Assembly: GCF_900103665.1 (NCBI RefSeq)
Contig: NZ_FNGY01000003.1
Coordinates: forward strand, 682,001-746,000
DNA from: Pedobacter steynii
GTDB taxonomy: Bacteria; Bacteroidota; Bacteroidia; Sphingobacteriales; Sphingobacteriaceae
DNA: 64,000 bases
Direction: 5' to 3'
Shown here: positions 26,270 through 34,244 of the stretch, in pieces
Layout of the letters: each line of letters starts with the position of its first letter
How positions within the stretch are numbered: position 1 is the first letter of the stretch
Translations under genes and position numbers: made by a program
Notes under the pieces: generated by a model
The model's database searches: none
Seen by the model: the letters and a program-made list of their open reading frames with translations, nothing else
What the model was told of the DNA's origin: nothing

Positions 26270-27146
26270 TCCGCTAAAAAAATTCCTGCACGATTGCTCA
26301 TTTCTCTCCGTTTGCTTTCCGGTTTATTTGCTTGGATTACTCCCGCTTCAGGTTGCCAACGGTACTATTGGAAAAATGCTTTATTTCCTGTCTTACCGGG
26401 TCTTCAGGTATCGCTATAGTGTCGTTTTACAAAATCTCTCCCGGGCCTTGCCTACAAAGTCATACACGGAAATTCAGCAGATTTCTAAAGATTTTTACCG
26501 GCATCTATCCGCTATGGTAGTTGAAACCACGAAATTATTCTCCATCAGCAGGAATGAACTTCGGAAAAAGGTAACGCTTTCCAATGTAGAAATGGTGCTT
26601 GAATATTATCAGCAAAACAGGAGTATTATTGCTGTTCTTGGACATTATGGGAATTGGGAGTACCTGAATATCCTTCCATCCTACCTGCCATTTAACGTTA
26701 ATGCCATTTATAAGCCCCTCAGCAATCCGATAATGGGTAAACTTATTCAGCACATCAGAACGCGCTTTGGAATGCGCCTGATCCCGGCAAATCAAGCATT
26801 AAGATACCTACTGAAACAGAAAGGTCAACCACAAATGTCTATTTTTATTGCAGACCAGTTTCCGGGGATCAATGAAGACACCAAATTTGACTTCCTTCAT
26901 CAGTCGACCAATATGTTCAATGGTGCAGAAAAACTTTCCATTGCTACTGATGCTGTTGTTGTTTACATTGATATGAAAAGAAAGCCCAACAGCTGTTGGG
27001 AAGTAAACTTTTCTCTGATTACAGATGCTGCCAGGGAAACCCGGGATCATCAGATCACCAGGTCCTTTGCCGATAAGCTTCAGGAAACGATCAAAGAACA
27101 TCCGGCTTACTGGTTATGGTCGCACAAAAGGTGGAAGATCGCTTAG
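26250..27146 (+). CDS. LpxL/HtrB-family lipid A (or lysophospholipid) acyltransferase
   Basis: 298 residues. A membrane-associated N-terminal helix (about 17-38) is followed by the acyltransferase domain with the catalytic HX4E motif GHYGNWE (His132, Glu137). The downstream substrate blocks are AIYKPLSNP, IRTRFGMRLI and FIADQFPG, with YWLWSHKRWK near the C-terminus. All are family hallmarks. It transfers a fatty acyl chain from acyl-ACP to a lipid A precursor at the inner face of the cytoplasmic membrane. In Bacteroidota, relatives also acylate aminolipids, so the acceptor is open. Its last 4 bp overlap the convergent VOC gene. Confidence 0.92.
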   Translation: MNPAKNNPLKKFLHDCSFLSVCFPVYLLGLLPLQVANGTIGKMLYFLSYRVFRYRYSVVLQNLSRALPTKSYTEIQQISKDFYRHLSAMVVETTKLFSISRNELRKKVTLSNVEMVLEYYQQNRSIIAVLGHYGNWEYLNILPSYLPFNVNAIYKPLSNPIMGKLIQHIRTRFGMRLIPANQALRYLLKQKGQPQMSIFIADQFPGINEDTKFDFLHQSTNMFNGAEKLSIATDAVVVYIDMKRKPNSCWEVNFSLITDAARETRDHQITRSFADKLQETIKEHPAYWLWSHKRWKIA

Positions 27147-27610
27147 TTATGGTCGTCATTCACTTCCAGCCAATGCCCGTCGGGATCCTGGAAATAGATC
27201 TGTTTGATTCCATCGACCCTTAAAGTCACAGTCTGAGCTGCTCCGGCCCAGTTTTCATAAGCGATCTCTTTGGCCTTAATCTTTTCAATAAAAGTTTCTA
27301 CGGAGCTCACACTGAAACACAGGTGCTCGTTTTTATCGAAATTTCCTTTGCCCTTAGCCCCCTGAATCAAATGAAGCTGCCCTGCCGGACCTAAACTAAA
27401 CCAGGTATGCCGGCCATCATGAAAAGGTTCAGGAATCTGAATAAACTCAAAAACGTCTTTGTAAAATGCGGTGGATTTCTCCAGATCGGTAACGTATACG
27501 GCAATGTGGTTTAACCTCGCTGTCGTTTGTTTTTTCTCGGTTTGTGCCATTGTTTTATGAAAAGGAATAAGGGCAATCAGGGCAGTTGCCATCAGAACAG
27601 CTATCTTCAT
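27143..27610 (-). CDS. exported VOC (glyoxalase/bleomycin-resistance-like) protein
   Basis: 155 residues. The N-terminus looks like a signal peptide (MKIAVLMATALIALIPFHKTMAQ). One VOC module follows: LNHIAVYVTDLEKSTAFYKDVF, HTWFSLGPAGQLHLIQG, EHLCFSVSSVETFI and QIYFQDPDGHWLEV. His and Glu at the start and end of the beta-alpha-beta units (NHIAV, LHLIQ, HLCF, WLEVN) could bind a metal. VOC enzymes include lactoylglutathione lyases and dioxygenases. An exported version argues against the cytosolic glyoxalase role, and the substrate is unknown. It lies 8 bp after the GNAT gene, so the two are probably cotranscribed. Confidence 0.85.
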   Translation of the reverse strand: MKIAVLMATALIALIPFHKTMAQTEKKQTTARLNHIAVYVTDLEKSTAFYKDVFEFIQIPEPFHDGRHTWFSLGPAGQLHLIQGAKGKGNFDKNEHLCFSVSSVETFIEKIKAKEIAYENWAGAAQTVTLRVDGIKQIYFQDPDGHWLEVNDDHN

Positions 27611-27618
27611 TTTTTTCT

Positions 27619-28077
27619 TTAAACTAAGTTTACATCACGGTCCAACCTGTACAGGTCGAAACCTTCATCCCAATAATCTTTAACTACTTCTCTAAGCTCC
27701 AGACCAAATTTCGCATAGAATTGATAAGCCAGCTGAGAGGTTCGTACAGAAACCGTCTTTACTCCTTCTATTTCTTTTATTTTTTGAATCCTGAACTTTG
27801 TTAATGCAGATCCAAGACCTTTCCCCTGACTTTCAGGATGAAAGAAATCCCAGGATAACTTTCCGGTTTCTCCATCTTCCGACAAGTTGAAACCACCGCA
27901 GCCGAAAATTACACCGTTCAGCTCAACCACATAGTAATTGTCGGCATGATGGTCTAAATATACGATCAGATCAGCTTCTTCATTTGGAGAAAAATATTCG
28001 GGTATGTTCAGTTTTAGCAGTTCAATAATGCGGTCACGATCTGTGACCTCATGCTTTCTGATGACGATATCATTCAT
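27619..28077 (-). CDS. GNAT-family N-acetyltransferase
   Basis: 152 residues, single GNAT domain. It begins with the usual beta1-alpha1 unit (IVIRKHEVTDRDRIIELLK). The motif A region is LSWDFFHPESQGKGLGSALT, where QGKGLG matches the acetyl-CoA pyrophosphate loop (Q/RxxGxG/A), and motif B is LAYQFYAKFGLELREVVKDY. It transfers an acetyl group from acetyl-CoA to an unknown amine. It is first of a likely two-gene operon with the VOC protein; the pairing gives no clear hint of substrate. Confidence 0.9.
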   Translation of the reverse strand: MNDIVIRKHEVTDRDRIIELLKLNIPEYFSPNEEADLIVYLDHHADNYYVVELNGVIFGCGGFNLSEDGETGKLSWDFFHPESQGKGLGSALTKFRIQKIKEIEGVKTVSVRTSQLAYQFYAKFGLELREVVKDYWDEGFDLYRLDRDVNLV

Positions 28078-28207
28078 TTTAAATACTTGTTAGATCGTAA
28101 AAAAACAAAATAGCAAAACAAGGTTAGGAAAAGAAATTTCTTCCGGTAATTTTGTTATTCCATTGCTTTTAAATAATTTTAGTGGTAAACCCCATGAATA
28201 AGCAATA

Positions 28208-28852
28208 ATGTATGAAATCGAAGAAACCGGTGGCGCAAACATTGGTTTTGGCCGGGCCACATGGCCATTTGCTAAATTGTTAGTTAATAAAAATGAGTTG
28301 CAACTAAATGCATCAATCCTAGGCAACGTTTATTTCAGGCCTTCAGATGTGATCTCTATCGAACCATTCACCTTATTCTCCGGAACTGGCATAAAAATTA
28401 ATCACCGGGTCGGTGGATATAGCGAAAAGGTCATCTTTTTAACTTCCGGCAGCCGCGATTTGATAAAGCGAATAAACGATACCGGATTTTTGAGTAACTC
28501 CGATACCCTACCTGCAGAAGTTGAGGCCAGAATAATCAAATATCAATCAAGCGGAAGCTTTCCACTGAAATGGTCAGCGGTGGTTATTTTTGGTCTTATT
28601 TGGAATTTGTTATTTCTAGGCGATCTGTTGGGTTATTTTGGAAATACCAATAATCGTATCCCCATTGGGATTGGCGCACAAATGGCTTTAGCCTTTGCCT
28701 TTTTGTTTGCCCTCGCAATCCTATTATCCGAACCTTTTAGCCGGCTCGTATTAAAAGATGGCCGTAAAGCAAAGGAACTTAAATCATTCTTGTTTTTTCT
28801 GATGTTAATCAGCGGACTTATGTTTACCATATTTTCGCTCTTCACACGTTAA
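28208..28852 (+). CDS. membrane protein of unknown function
   Basis: 214 residues, not recognised. The first 110 residues are soluble and rich in beta-strand (ELQLNASILGNVYFRPSDVISIEPFTLFSGTGIKI), resembling a small PH-like or bacterial SHOCT-adjacent fold only in a loose sense. Three hydrophobic segments follow: about 121-142 (WSAVVIFGLIWNLLFLGDLL), 155-173 (ALAFAFLFALAILL) and 193-212 (SFLFFLMLISGLMFTIFSLF). It is monocistronic and followed by a hairpin at 28861. No function is proposed. Confidence 0.8.
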   Translation: MYEIEETGGANIGFGRATWPFAKLLVNKNELQLNASILGNVYFRPSDVISIEPFTLFSGTGIKINHRVGGYSEKVIFLTSGSRDLIKRINDTGFLSNSDTLPAEVEARIIKYQSSGSFPLKWSAVVIFGLIWNLLFLGDLLGYFGNTNNRIPIGIGAQMALAFAFLFALAILLSEPFSRLVLKDGRKAKELKSFLFFLMLISGLMFTIFSLFTR

Positions 28853-28860
28853 CCCTCAAA

Positions 28861-28892
28861 AAAAGCCTCTGGATTTTTACCTAAAGGCTTTT
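28861..28892 (+). terminator. intrinsic terminator after the membrane protein gene
   Basis: Stem AAAAGCCT/AGGCTTTT with a 16-nt loop, ending in TTTT, 8 bp after the stop codon at 28852. Confidence 0.65.
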
Positions 28893-29001
28893 GAATGATT
28901 TTCAACAAAGCCGGGTAAACCAATTGCCTGTTACGTTGCTGATTTAATATTTGCAGGGTTTACCTTAAAATTGATTTGAATTGACCAAGGCATAAAAAAA
29001 A

Positions 29002-29027
29002 GGCTGCAAAGCAAAAAGCCTGCAGCC
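29002..29027 (-). terminator. intrinsic terminator after the J-domain gene
   Basis: On the minus strand, stem GGCTGCA/TGCAGCC is followed by a run of eight T. It lies 44 bp past the stop of the J-domain/KTSC gene (29071). Confidence 0.7.
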
Positions 29028-29070
29028 CCTTTTGAGGAAATTAAATATATAAGGTAACTAAAAACTGTGT

Positions 29071-29517
29071 CTATGCAGTTTGTAACTTAGCTATATTTCT
29101 GTATGGGAATGAAGTAAAGATATGACGACGTGCAAATCTACCTGGAGAATCTGCATTTACCAGCTTCACATAGATTGCTTTAGGAACACCGAAATATTCA
29201 TAAGCGCTGCCATCAAGGAAGTGAACGGTCAGGACTAAGCCAGCCCAGGAATAATCCGCAATTCCGCAAGTGGCAGTAGTTTGAGTATACTCCTCAATAG
29301 AAAGCTCTAAAGTTTCAGGAGCAATACTTACCAAAAAGTGATAAGCTTCAATGATTTCCTTACTTTTAACTTCTGCCTCCACTTTGGCCTCTTCACTATC
29401 CTGGAATTTATCAGGATGCCAATCTTTCATCAAATTCCTGTAAATGGTCTTCAATTCTTTTAATTCGGTATCCTTTTGTACACCCAATAGTTTTCTGTAG
29501 TCAACAATCTTCTTCAT
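29071..29517 (-). CDS. J-domain protein with C-terminal KTSC domain
   Basis: 148 residues from the ATG at 29517; an in-frame ATG at 29535 would add six residues. Residues 1-65 form a J domain (DYRKLLGVQKDTELKELKTI, WHPDKF with the HPD tripeptide at 34-36), which should stimulate an Hsp70/DnaK ATPase. The rest (about 85-148, YSWAGLVLTVHFLDGSAYEY, FGVPKAIYVKLVNADSPGRF) is a KTSC domain. In other proteins KTSC domains occur next to Lys-tRNA synthetase or stand alone, with an unclear, possibly nucleic-acid-related role. The gene is monocistronic. No Gly/Phe or zinc-finger region is present, so it is not a classic DnaJ. Confidence 0.88.
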   Translation of the reverse strand: MKKIVDYRKLLGVQKDTELKELKTIYRNLMKDWHPDKFQDSEEAKVEAEVKSKEIIEAYHFLVSIAPETLELSIEEYTQTTATCGIADYSWAGLVLTVHFLDGSAYEYFGVPKAIYVKLVNADSPGRFARRHIFTSFPYRNIAKLQTA

Positions 29518-29724
29518 AAATGTGTTTAATGGCAATTATTGTCTTTGAAAAGCAGCATAATTTTAAGCGCCACAGATGCTCCAGGGAAACAATTTTTGCA
29601 AAGGTACACTTTTTTATACGAAAGAAAGATTAAGATTATATTAACAAAGTAATTGATAACCTGACAGATAAGGAGAACAACTTTTAAATTACCTTTACGG
29701 CTTCAACAATAACCATTTTCAGCT

Positions 29725-30408
29725 ATGTTTAAAATTGGGTTAGCAGAAGACGACCTTAAAATAGCCGGGCTTGTTAAAACCGGACTGGAAGAACAAGGAT
29801 ACCTCGTCACCATTGTCTCCAATGGAGAAGAGGCCCTTCAAACTTTCAAAGAAACAGATTTCAACCTGGTCATCCTGGACGTGATGATGCCTGGTATGAA
29901 CGGGATTGCCGTTTGTAAATCGCTCCGCAGCGGGAATAAAGATTTACCGATCCTTATGCTTACCGCATTGGGTTCTATCGACGATAAAGTAACCGGTCTG
30001 AATTCCGGAGCCGACGACTACCTCGTTAAACCCTTTCATTTCAAAGAACTGCTGGCCAGAATTGAAGCTTTATTGCGCAGGCAACATGTAGCAACCGGAA
30101 AAGACAAAACCGATCACCTGCTCAGCTTTGACGACATCAGCCTGAATACCTATAGCAAGGAAGTAAAAAGGGCAGGAATCCTCATCGAACTGACAGCCAA
30201 AGAACATACCTTGCTGGAATTGTTCCTCCGTAACCCAAACCGCCTGCTCTCCCGGCAATACATTGCGGAGAATGCCTGGGACATCAGCTTTGATACCGGC
30301 ACCAATGTAATCGACGTATATGTTAACTTTCTCAGAAACAAAATCGAAAAGGGTTTTTCCAGAAAACTGATCCATACCAAAATTGGGATGGGCTATATTT
30401 TGAAATAA
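29725..30408 (+). CDS. OmpR/PhoB-type response regulator of the efflux operon
   Basis: 227 residues. The receiver domain has acidic pocket EDD (8-10), phospho-acceptor Asp52 in VILDVMMPG, Thr80 and Lys102 (LVKPF). The winged-helix effector (about 130-227) shows ELTAKEHTLLELFLRNPNRL and the terminal HTKIGMGYILK. It lies 21 bp before the histidine kinase and heads the TolC-MFP-RND genes, an arrangement typical of CusRS/CzcRS-type control of metal efflux. It is therefore expected to activate its own operon when the kinase senses periplasmic metal; the metal is not readable here. Confidence 0.95.
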   Translation: MFKIGLAEDDLKIAGLVKTGLEEQGYLVTIVSNGEEALQTFKETDFNLVILDVMMPGMNGIAVCKSLRSGNKDLPILMLTALGSIDDKVTGLNSGADDYLVKPFHFKELLARIEALLRRQHVATGKDKTDHLLSFDDISLNTYSKEVKRAGILIELTAKEHTLLELFLRNPNRLLSRQYIAENAWDISFDTGTNVIDVYVNFLRNKIEKGFSRKLIHTKIGMGYILK

Positions 30409-30429
30409 TGCTTTAGCCAAATTCAATTG

Positions 30430-31788
30430 ATGAAACTTAAAAACCGCCTTTCCTTATACTTCACCCTGATCAGCACTTTAACCCTGCTTGGTGTCTTATG
30501 TGCGGTATATTTCACCTTCATCAAATTTCTGGAGGCCGATTTCTTTGACCGTTTAACAGACCGGACCATGGTGACTGCAAAACTGTACCTGGAAGCGGAT
30601 GAGATCTCCGCGGACTCCCTCAATACCGTCAGAAATCAATACCTGGAAACTTTAAACGGAGAAGTGATCCGTATTTATAACGCAAAAAACAGCGCTACAT
30701 TCATTGGGGACGATCAGCAGTACTGGAGCAACGAGACCATTAATAAAGTCAGAAGGCAGAAAAAAATGCAGTTTCTTGATGGAAAGAGACAGGTGGTGGG
30801 AATCTTCTATAAAGACAATCAGGGGGATTTTGTGATTCTTGCTTCTGCCATCGACCAAAGTACTTATTCCCGGATAGACAAACTGCAAAAAATCATGGTG
30901 ATGATATTTGTCGTCATCTTTATCGGACTGCTACTCTCCGGAAGGTGGATTGCCAAGAAAATATTGAAACCGCTGGATCTTTTCATTAAAGAGGTGAAAC
31001 AGATCAAATCCAGCAATCTTCATTTCAGGGTTCAGGAAGGGAAGAATAAAGATGAAATCAACCTGCTTGCACAGAATTTCAATAACCTGATGGAACATCT
31101 CGAACAAGCTTTTGTATTGCAAAAAACCTTTGTGGCCAATGCTTCGCATGAACTCAGGACCCCGATTACCAGAATGATGATCGGCGCAGAAATCGCCTTA
31201 TCACAGGAACGACAAATTACGGATTATCAAAAAGCATTGGCTTCGGTGATGGAAGATGCGGAAAAGATGGACAAGATCATCACCGGCCTGGTTAGCCTCG
31301 CTCAGGCAGACCTTGAATTTGGTGCCCCTCAGTTGCAGGACATCAGAATAGATGAAACACTCTGGATCCTCGCTGAGGAATGGAACCAGAGGCCAAAAGG
31401 TAAGCTCATCGTAGACATCCTGAATATGCCGGAGGATCCTGCAGCGCTCCTCATACAGGCCAACCCTACCCTATTGACCATTGCATTGAACAACATCATC
31501 TCCAATGCCTTTAAATTTTCTGATGATCAGGATGTTCATTGCTCCCTGGATATACAAGCCGAGTTTATTCATGTTTCCATTACCGATCAGGGGCCGGGAA
31601 TTTCTAAAGATAAACAGGAAGATATTTTTAAGCCCTTTTACAGCGCGGCGACTGAAAGCAGACACCAGGGTAACGGAATGGGCCTATATATGGCCCATAA
31701 AATCATCAGTCTTTTTAAAGGAAATCTCAGTGTAACGTCAAAAAAGGGAGCAGGAACCAGCTTTAAAATCAGTTTCCCTAAATTTTAA
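30430..31788 (+). CDS. sensor histidine kinase of the efflux operon
   Basis: 452 residues from the ATG at 30430; the triplet before it is TTG. Two membrane helices (about 11-33 and 158-178) flank a periplasmic sensor of about 120 residues. The cytoplasmic side has a HAMP linker, HisKA with His240 in ASHELRTPITRM, and a HATPase with NNIISNAFKFS, DQGPGIS and GNGMGLYMAH. It should phosphorylate the adjacent response regulator. The sensor domain contains few His, Met or Cys residues, so the ligand is not obvious. Spacing to the TolC gene is 58 bp. Confidence 0.94.
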   Translation: MKLKNRLSLYFTLISTLTLLGVLCAVYFTFIKFLEADFFDRLTDRTMVTAKLYLEADEISADSLNTVRNQYLETLNGEVIRIYNAKNSATFIGDDQQYWSNETINKVRRQKKMQFLDGKRQVVGIFYKDNQGDFVILASAIDQSTYSRIDKLQKIMVMIFVVIFIGLLLSGRWIAKKILKPLDLFIKEVKQIKSSNLHFRVQEGKNKDEINLLAQNFNNLMEHLEQAFVLQKTFVANASHELRTPITRMMIGAEIALSQERQITDYQKALASVMEDAEKMDKIITGLVSLAQADLEFGAPQLQDIRIDETLWILAEEWNQRPKGKLIVDILNMPEDPAALLIQANPTLLTIALNNIISNAFKFSDDQDVHCSLDIQAEFIHVSITDQGPGISKDKQEDIFKPFYSAATESRHQGNGMGLYMAHKIISLFKGNLSVTSKKGAGTSFKISFPKF

Positions 31789-31846
31789 TCCCATTTTAAC
31801 TTCCCTTTAATTCGGGTTTAATTCGCTCCGGATAGATTTGCCGGAG

Positions 31847-33115
31847 ATGAAAAGACAATTAATTCTGACCGGCATTCTTTTACTCGGACTTGGTATGGCG
31901 GGCAGCGCGCAGGACAGCCTGAAACTCAGTCTGCCTGAAGCAGAGAAAATGTTTATAGCAGGAAACTATGAGCTGATCGCGCAGCAATACCAGACTGAAC
32001 AGGCAAAAGCAGATGCCATTACCGCAAAACTTTTTGACAACCCGGAAATCAGCTATGAAAACCAGCTGTACAATCCGGTCACGAAGAAATTCTTCCAGAA
32101 TTCTTTACCCTCAGGACAATACAACGTACAAATTTCACAACTCATTAAACTGGCCGGAAAGCGGAATAAAAACATTCAGCTGGCCAATACGGGGATCAAA
32201 CTAAGCGAATATGCTTACTTCGACCTTATGCGCAGTCTGCGTTTTCAATTGAGAAGCAATTTTTATAAAGCTTATTATGCTCAGCAATCCGCCATCGTTT
32301 ACCAGCAACAAATCAAATCACTGGAACAACTGCTGGCCGCTTCCGAACAACAACTCAAAATGGGCAATGTTGCTTTAAAGGACATCATCAGGATCAAATC
32401 ACTTGTCTATCACCTAAAAGGAGAATACACCAGCCTGCTCAATGAAATTGAGGACACAGAAACGACCTTGAAACTAATGACCAATATCAAGGCCAACACA
32501 CCTTTGTCTTTAACTGCTCCTGCGGAGGAAGAACAAGACTATTCCCTGCAAAAACAACCTTACCTGCAGCTTCTGGAAATGGCAAGAGCCAATCGGGCCG
32601 ATCTTCAGCTGGCAAAAACCAGCGTTATTCAGGCAGAACACAACCTAAGCCTGCAAAAAGCAATGGCAGTTCCCGATATGGAAGTTTCTCTGACTTACGA
32701 CCTGCAAGGCAGCGCACCAAATCATTATACCGGCCTGGGCATCAAAGTTCCGCTTCCTTTATTTAACAGAAATCAAGGGGAAATCAAAAAAGCAAAGATT
32801 GCCATTACTGCAGGAAATGTAAGCCTGAAACAACAGGAAGCAACCCTGGAAAATGAGGTCTACAACAGCTATAAATCAGCCCTCAGAACTGAAGCCCTCT
32901 ATCAGGGTATGGATCGGAATTTTAGTCAGGACTTTACAAAACTCATTACTGAGGTCAACAAAAACTTCCGAAGCAGGAACATCAGCCTGGTAGAGTTTAT
33001 CGATTTCTATGATTCTTATAAAGAAAGTACCCTGCAACTGAATCAACTGAAATACGAGCGAATGAATGCCAAAGAAGAAATCAATTACGTCACCGGTGCT
33101 AACATTTTTAAATAA
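31847..33115 (+). CDS. TolC-family outer-membrane efflux channel
   Basis: 422 residues from the ATG at 31847. A signal peptide (MKRQLILTGILLLGLGMAGS) is followed by two long helical hairpin repeats typical of TolC (QLIKLAGKRNKNIQLANTGI, QQIKSLEQLLAASEQQLKMG, ARANRADLQLAKTSVIQAEH, GIKVPLPLFNRNQGEIKKAK). Motifs PLPLFNRNQGEI and the helical tail fit the CusC/CzcC group. It forms the outer-membrane exit duct of the tripartite pump and lies 5 bp before the fusion protein gene, within the same operon. Confidence 0.93.
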   Translation: MKRQLILTGILLLGLGMAGSAQDSLKLSLPEAEKMFIAGNYELIAQQYQTEQAKADAITAKLFDNPEISYENQLYNPVTKKFFQNSLPSGQYNVQISQLIKLAGKRNKNIQLANTGIKLSEYAYFDLMRSLRFQLRSNFYKAYYAQQSAIVYQQQIKSLEQLLAASEQQLKMGNVALKDIIRIKSLVYHLKGEYTSLLNEIEDTETTLKLMTNIKANTPLSLTAPAEEEQDYSLQKQPYLQLLEMARANRADLQLAKTSVIQAEHNLSLQKAMAVPDMEVSLTYDLQGSAPNHYTGLGIKVPLPLFNRNQGEIKKAKIAITAGNVSLKQQEATLENEVYNSYKSALRTEALYQGMDRNFSQDFTKLITEVNKNFRSRNISLVEFIDFYDSYKESTLQLNQLKYERMNAKEEINYVTGANIFK

Positions 33116-33120
33116 GTAAC

Positions 33121-34215
33121 ATGCAAACCCTCCTAAAAAACATCAGCAAACTCTCCCTGATCGGATTGGTTATCCTCGGCCAAAGCTGCACCAGCTCTAA
33201 AGAAGCTCCCGTAGCGGAGAAATTTGCCGTTACGGATTCTTTAATCAACAGGCTGCTGATTGATACCGTACAACAAGCCAATAACAGAACTGACCTGAGC
33301 TTTTCGGCAAAAATCACTGCCGATGAAGAACGTAAAGCAGAGATCTTTCCCATGGTAAGTGGTACCGTTCGCAATGTTCCGGTAAAACTAGGTGATAAAG
33401 TAAACACCGGACAAGTGCTCGCCACGATGGGCAGCACAGAAATGGCCGGATTTGATAAAGAGGTGATCAGCGCAGCTGCCGAACTCAGGAACGCAGAAAG
33501 AAACGTCAAACAAATTCAAGAATTGTATAAAAGCGGCCTCTCTTCGGGCAGAGAACTGGAAGAAGCCAAAAACGATCTGTTGATCAAACAGGCAGAAGAT
33601 AGACGTGCTAAGGCGACATTAAAACTGAATGGCGGGAACAACAATGGTAATTACACCATCAAATCCCCATTAACAGGGTTTATCATTGAGAAAAATGTGA
33701 CCTCCAACATGCAATTGCGTCCGGACAACAACAAAAACCTCTTTACTGTTGCAGACCTTTCTTCGGTCTGGGCTATGATTAACATTTACGAATCAGACAT
33801 TTCCAGAATAAAAGAAGGTGATGAAGTGAGCATTTCTATCCTCTCCTACCCTGAAAAAGTTTTCAAAGGAAAGATTGATAAAGTGTACAACATGATCGAC
33901 AATGAGAGTAAAGTGATGAATGCGAGAGTGAGCATTGCCAATCCGGGTTACCTGTTAAAACCAGGAATGATGGCCACCGTGCTCATCTCTGCAAAATCCG
34001 GCATCGACCTTCCTGTTGTTAACTCCAGGGGCATCATCTTTGATGAAAACAAAAGCTATGTGCTCGTGGTCGATGCCGCAAAAAAGGTTCGCATCCAGGA
34101 AGTAGAGATTGGCCGCAAAACGGTAGATAAAGCCTATATCAGTAAAGGGCTAAAAGCCGGCGACCGCATTGTGGCGTCCAAACAGGTATTCTTATACGAG
34201 AGCCTTAAAAATTAA
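33121..34215 (+). CDS. membrane fusion protein (CusB/CzcB-type adaptor)
   Basis: 364 residues, lipoprotein signal with Cys23 (GQSC). The lipoyl/barrel-sandwich halves (FPMVSGTVRNVPVKLGDKVN and YTIKSPLTGFIIEKNV) flank a helical hairpin (about 105-160). A beta-barrel with NIYESDISRIKEGDEVSI and the membrane-proximal domain complete the order of RND adaptors. It links the inner-membrane pump to the TolC channel. There is no obvious Met-rich or His-rich metal-binding N-terminal tail, so metal specificity (Cu/Ag versus Co/Zn/Cd/Ni) stays open. Confidence 0.93.
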   Translation: MQTLLKNISKLSLIGLVILGQSCTSSKEAPVAEKFAVTDSLINRLLIDTVQQANNRTDLSFSAKITADEERKAEIFPMVSGTVRNVPVKLGDKVNTGQVLATMGSTEMAGFDKEVISAAAELRNAERNVKQIQELYKSGLSSGRELEEAKNDLLIKQAEDRRAKATLKLNGGNNNGNYTIKSPLTGFIIEKNVTSNMQLRPDNNKNLFTVADLSSVWAMINIYESDISRIKEGDEVSISILSYPEKVFKGKIDKVYNMIDNESKVMNARVSIANPGYLLKPGMMATVLISAKSGIDLPVVNSRGIIFDENKSYVLVVDAAKKVRIQEVEIGRKTVDKAYISKGLKAGDRIVASKQVFLYESLKN

Positions 34216-34244
34216 CCGGTACATCTTCACAAAAAACAGCTGTA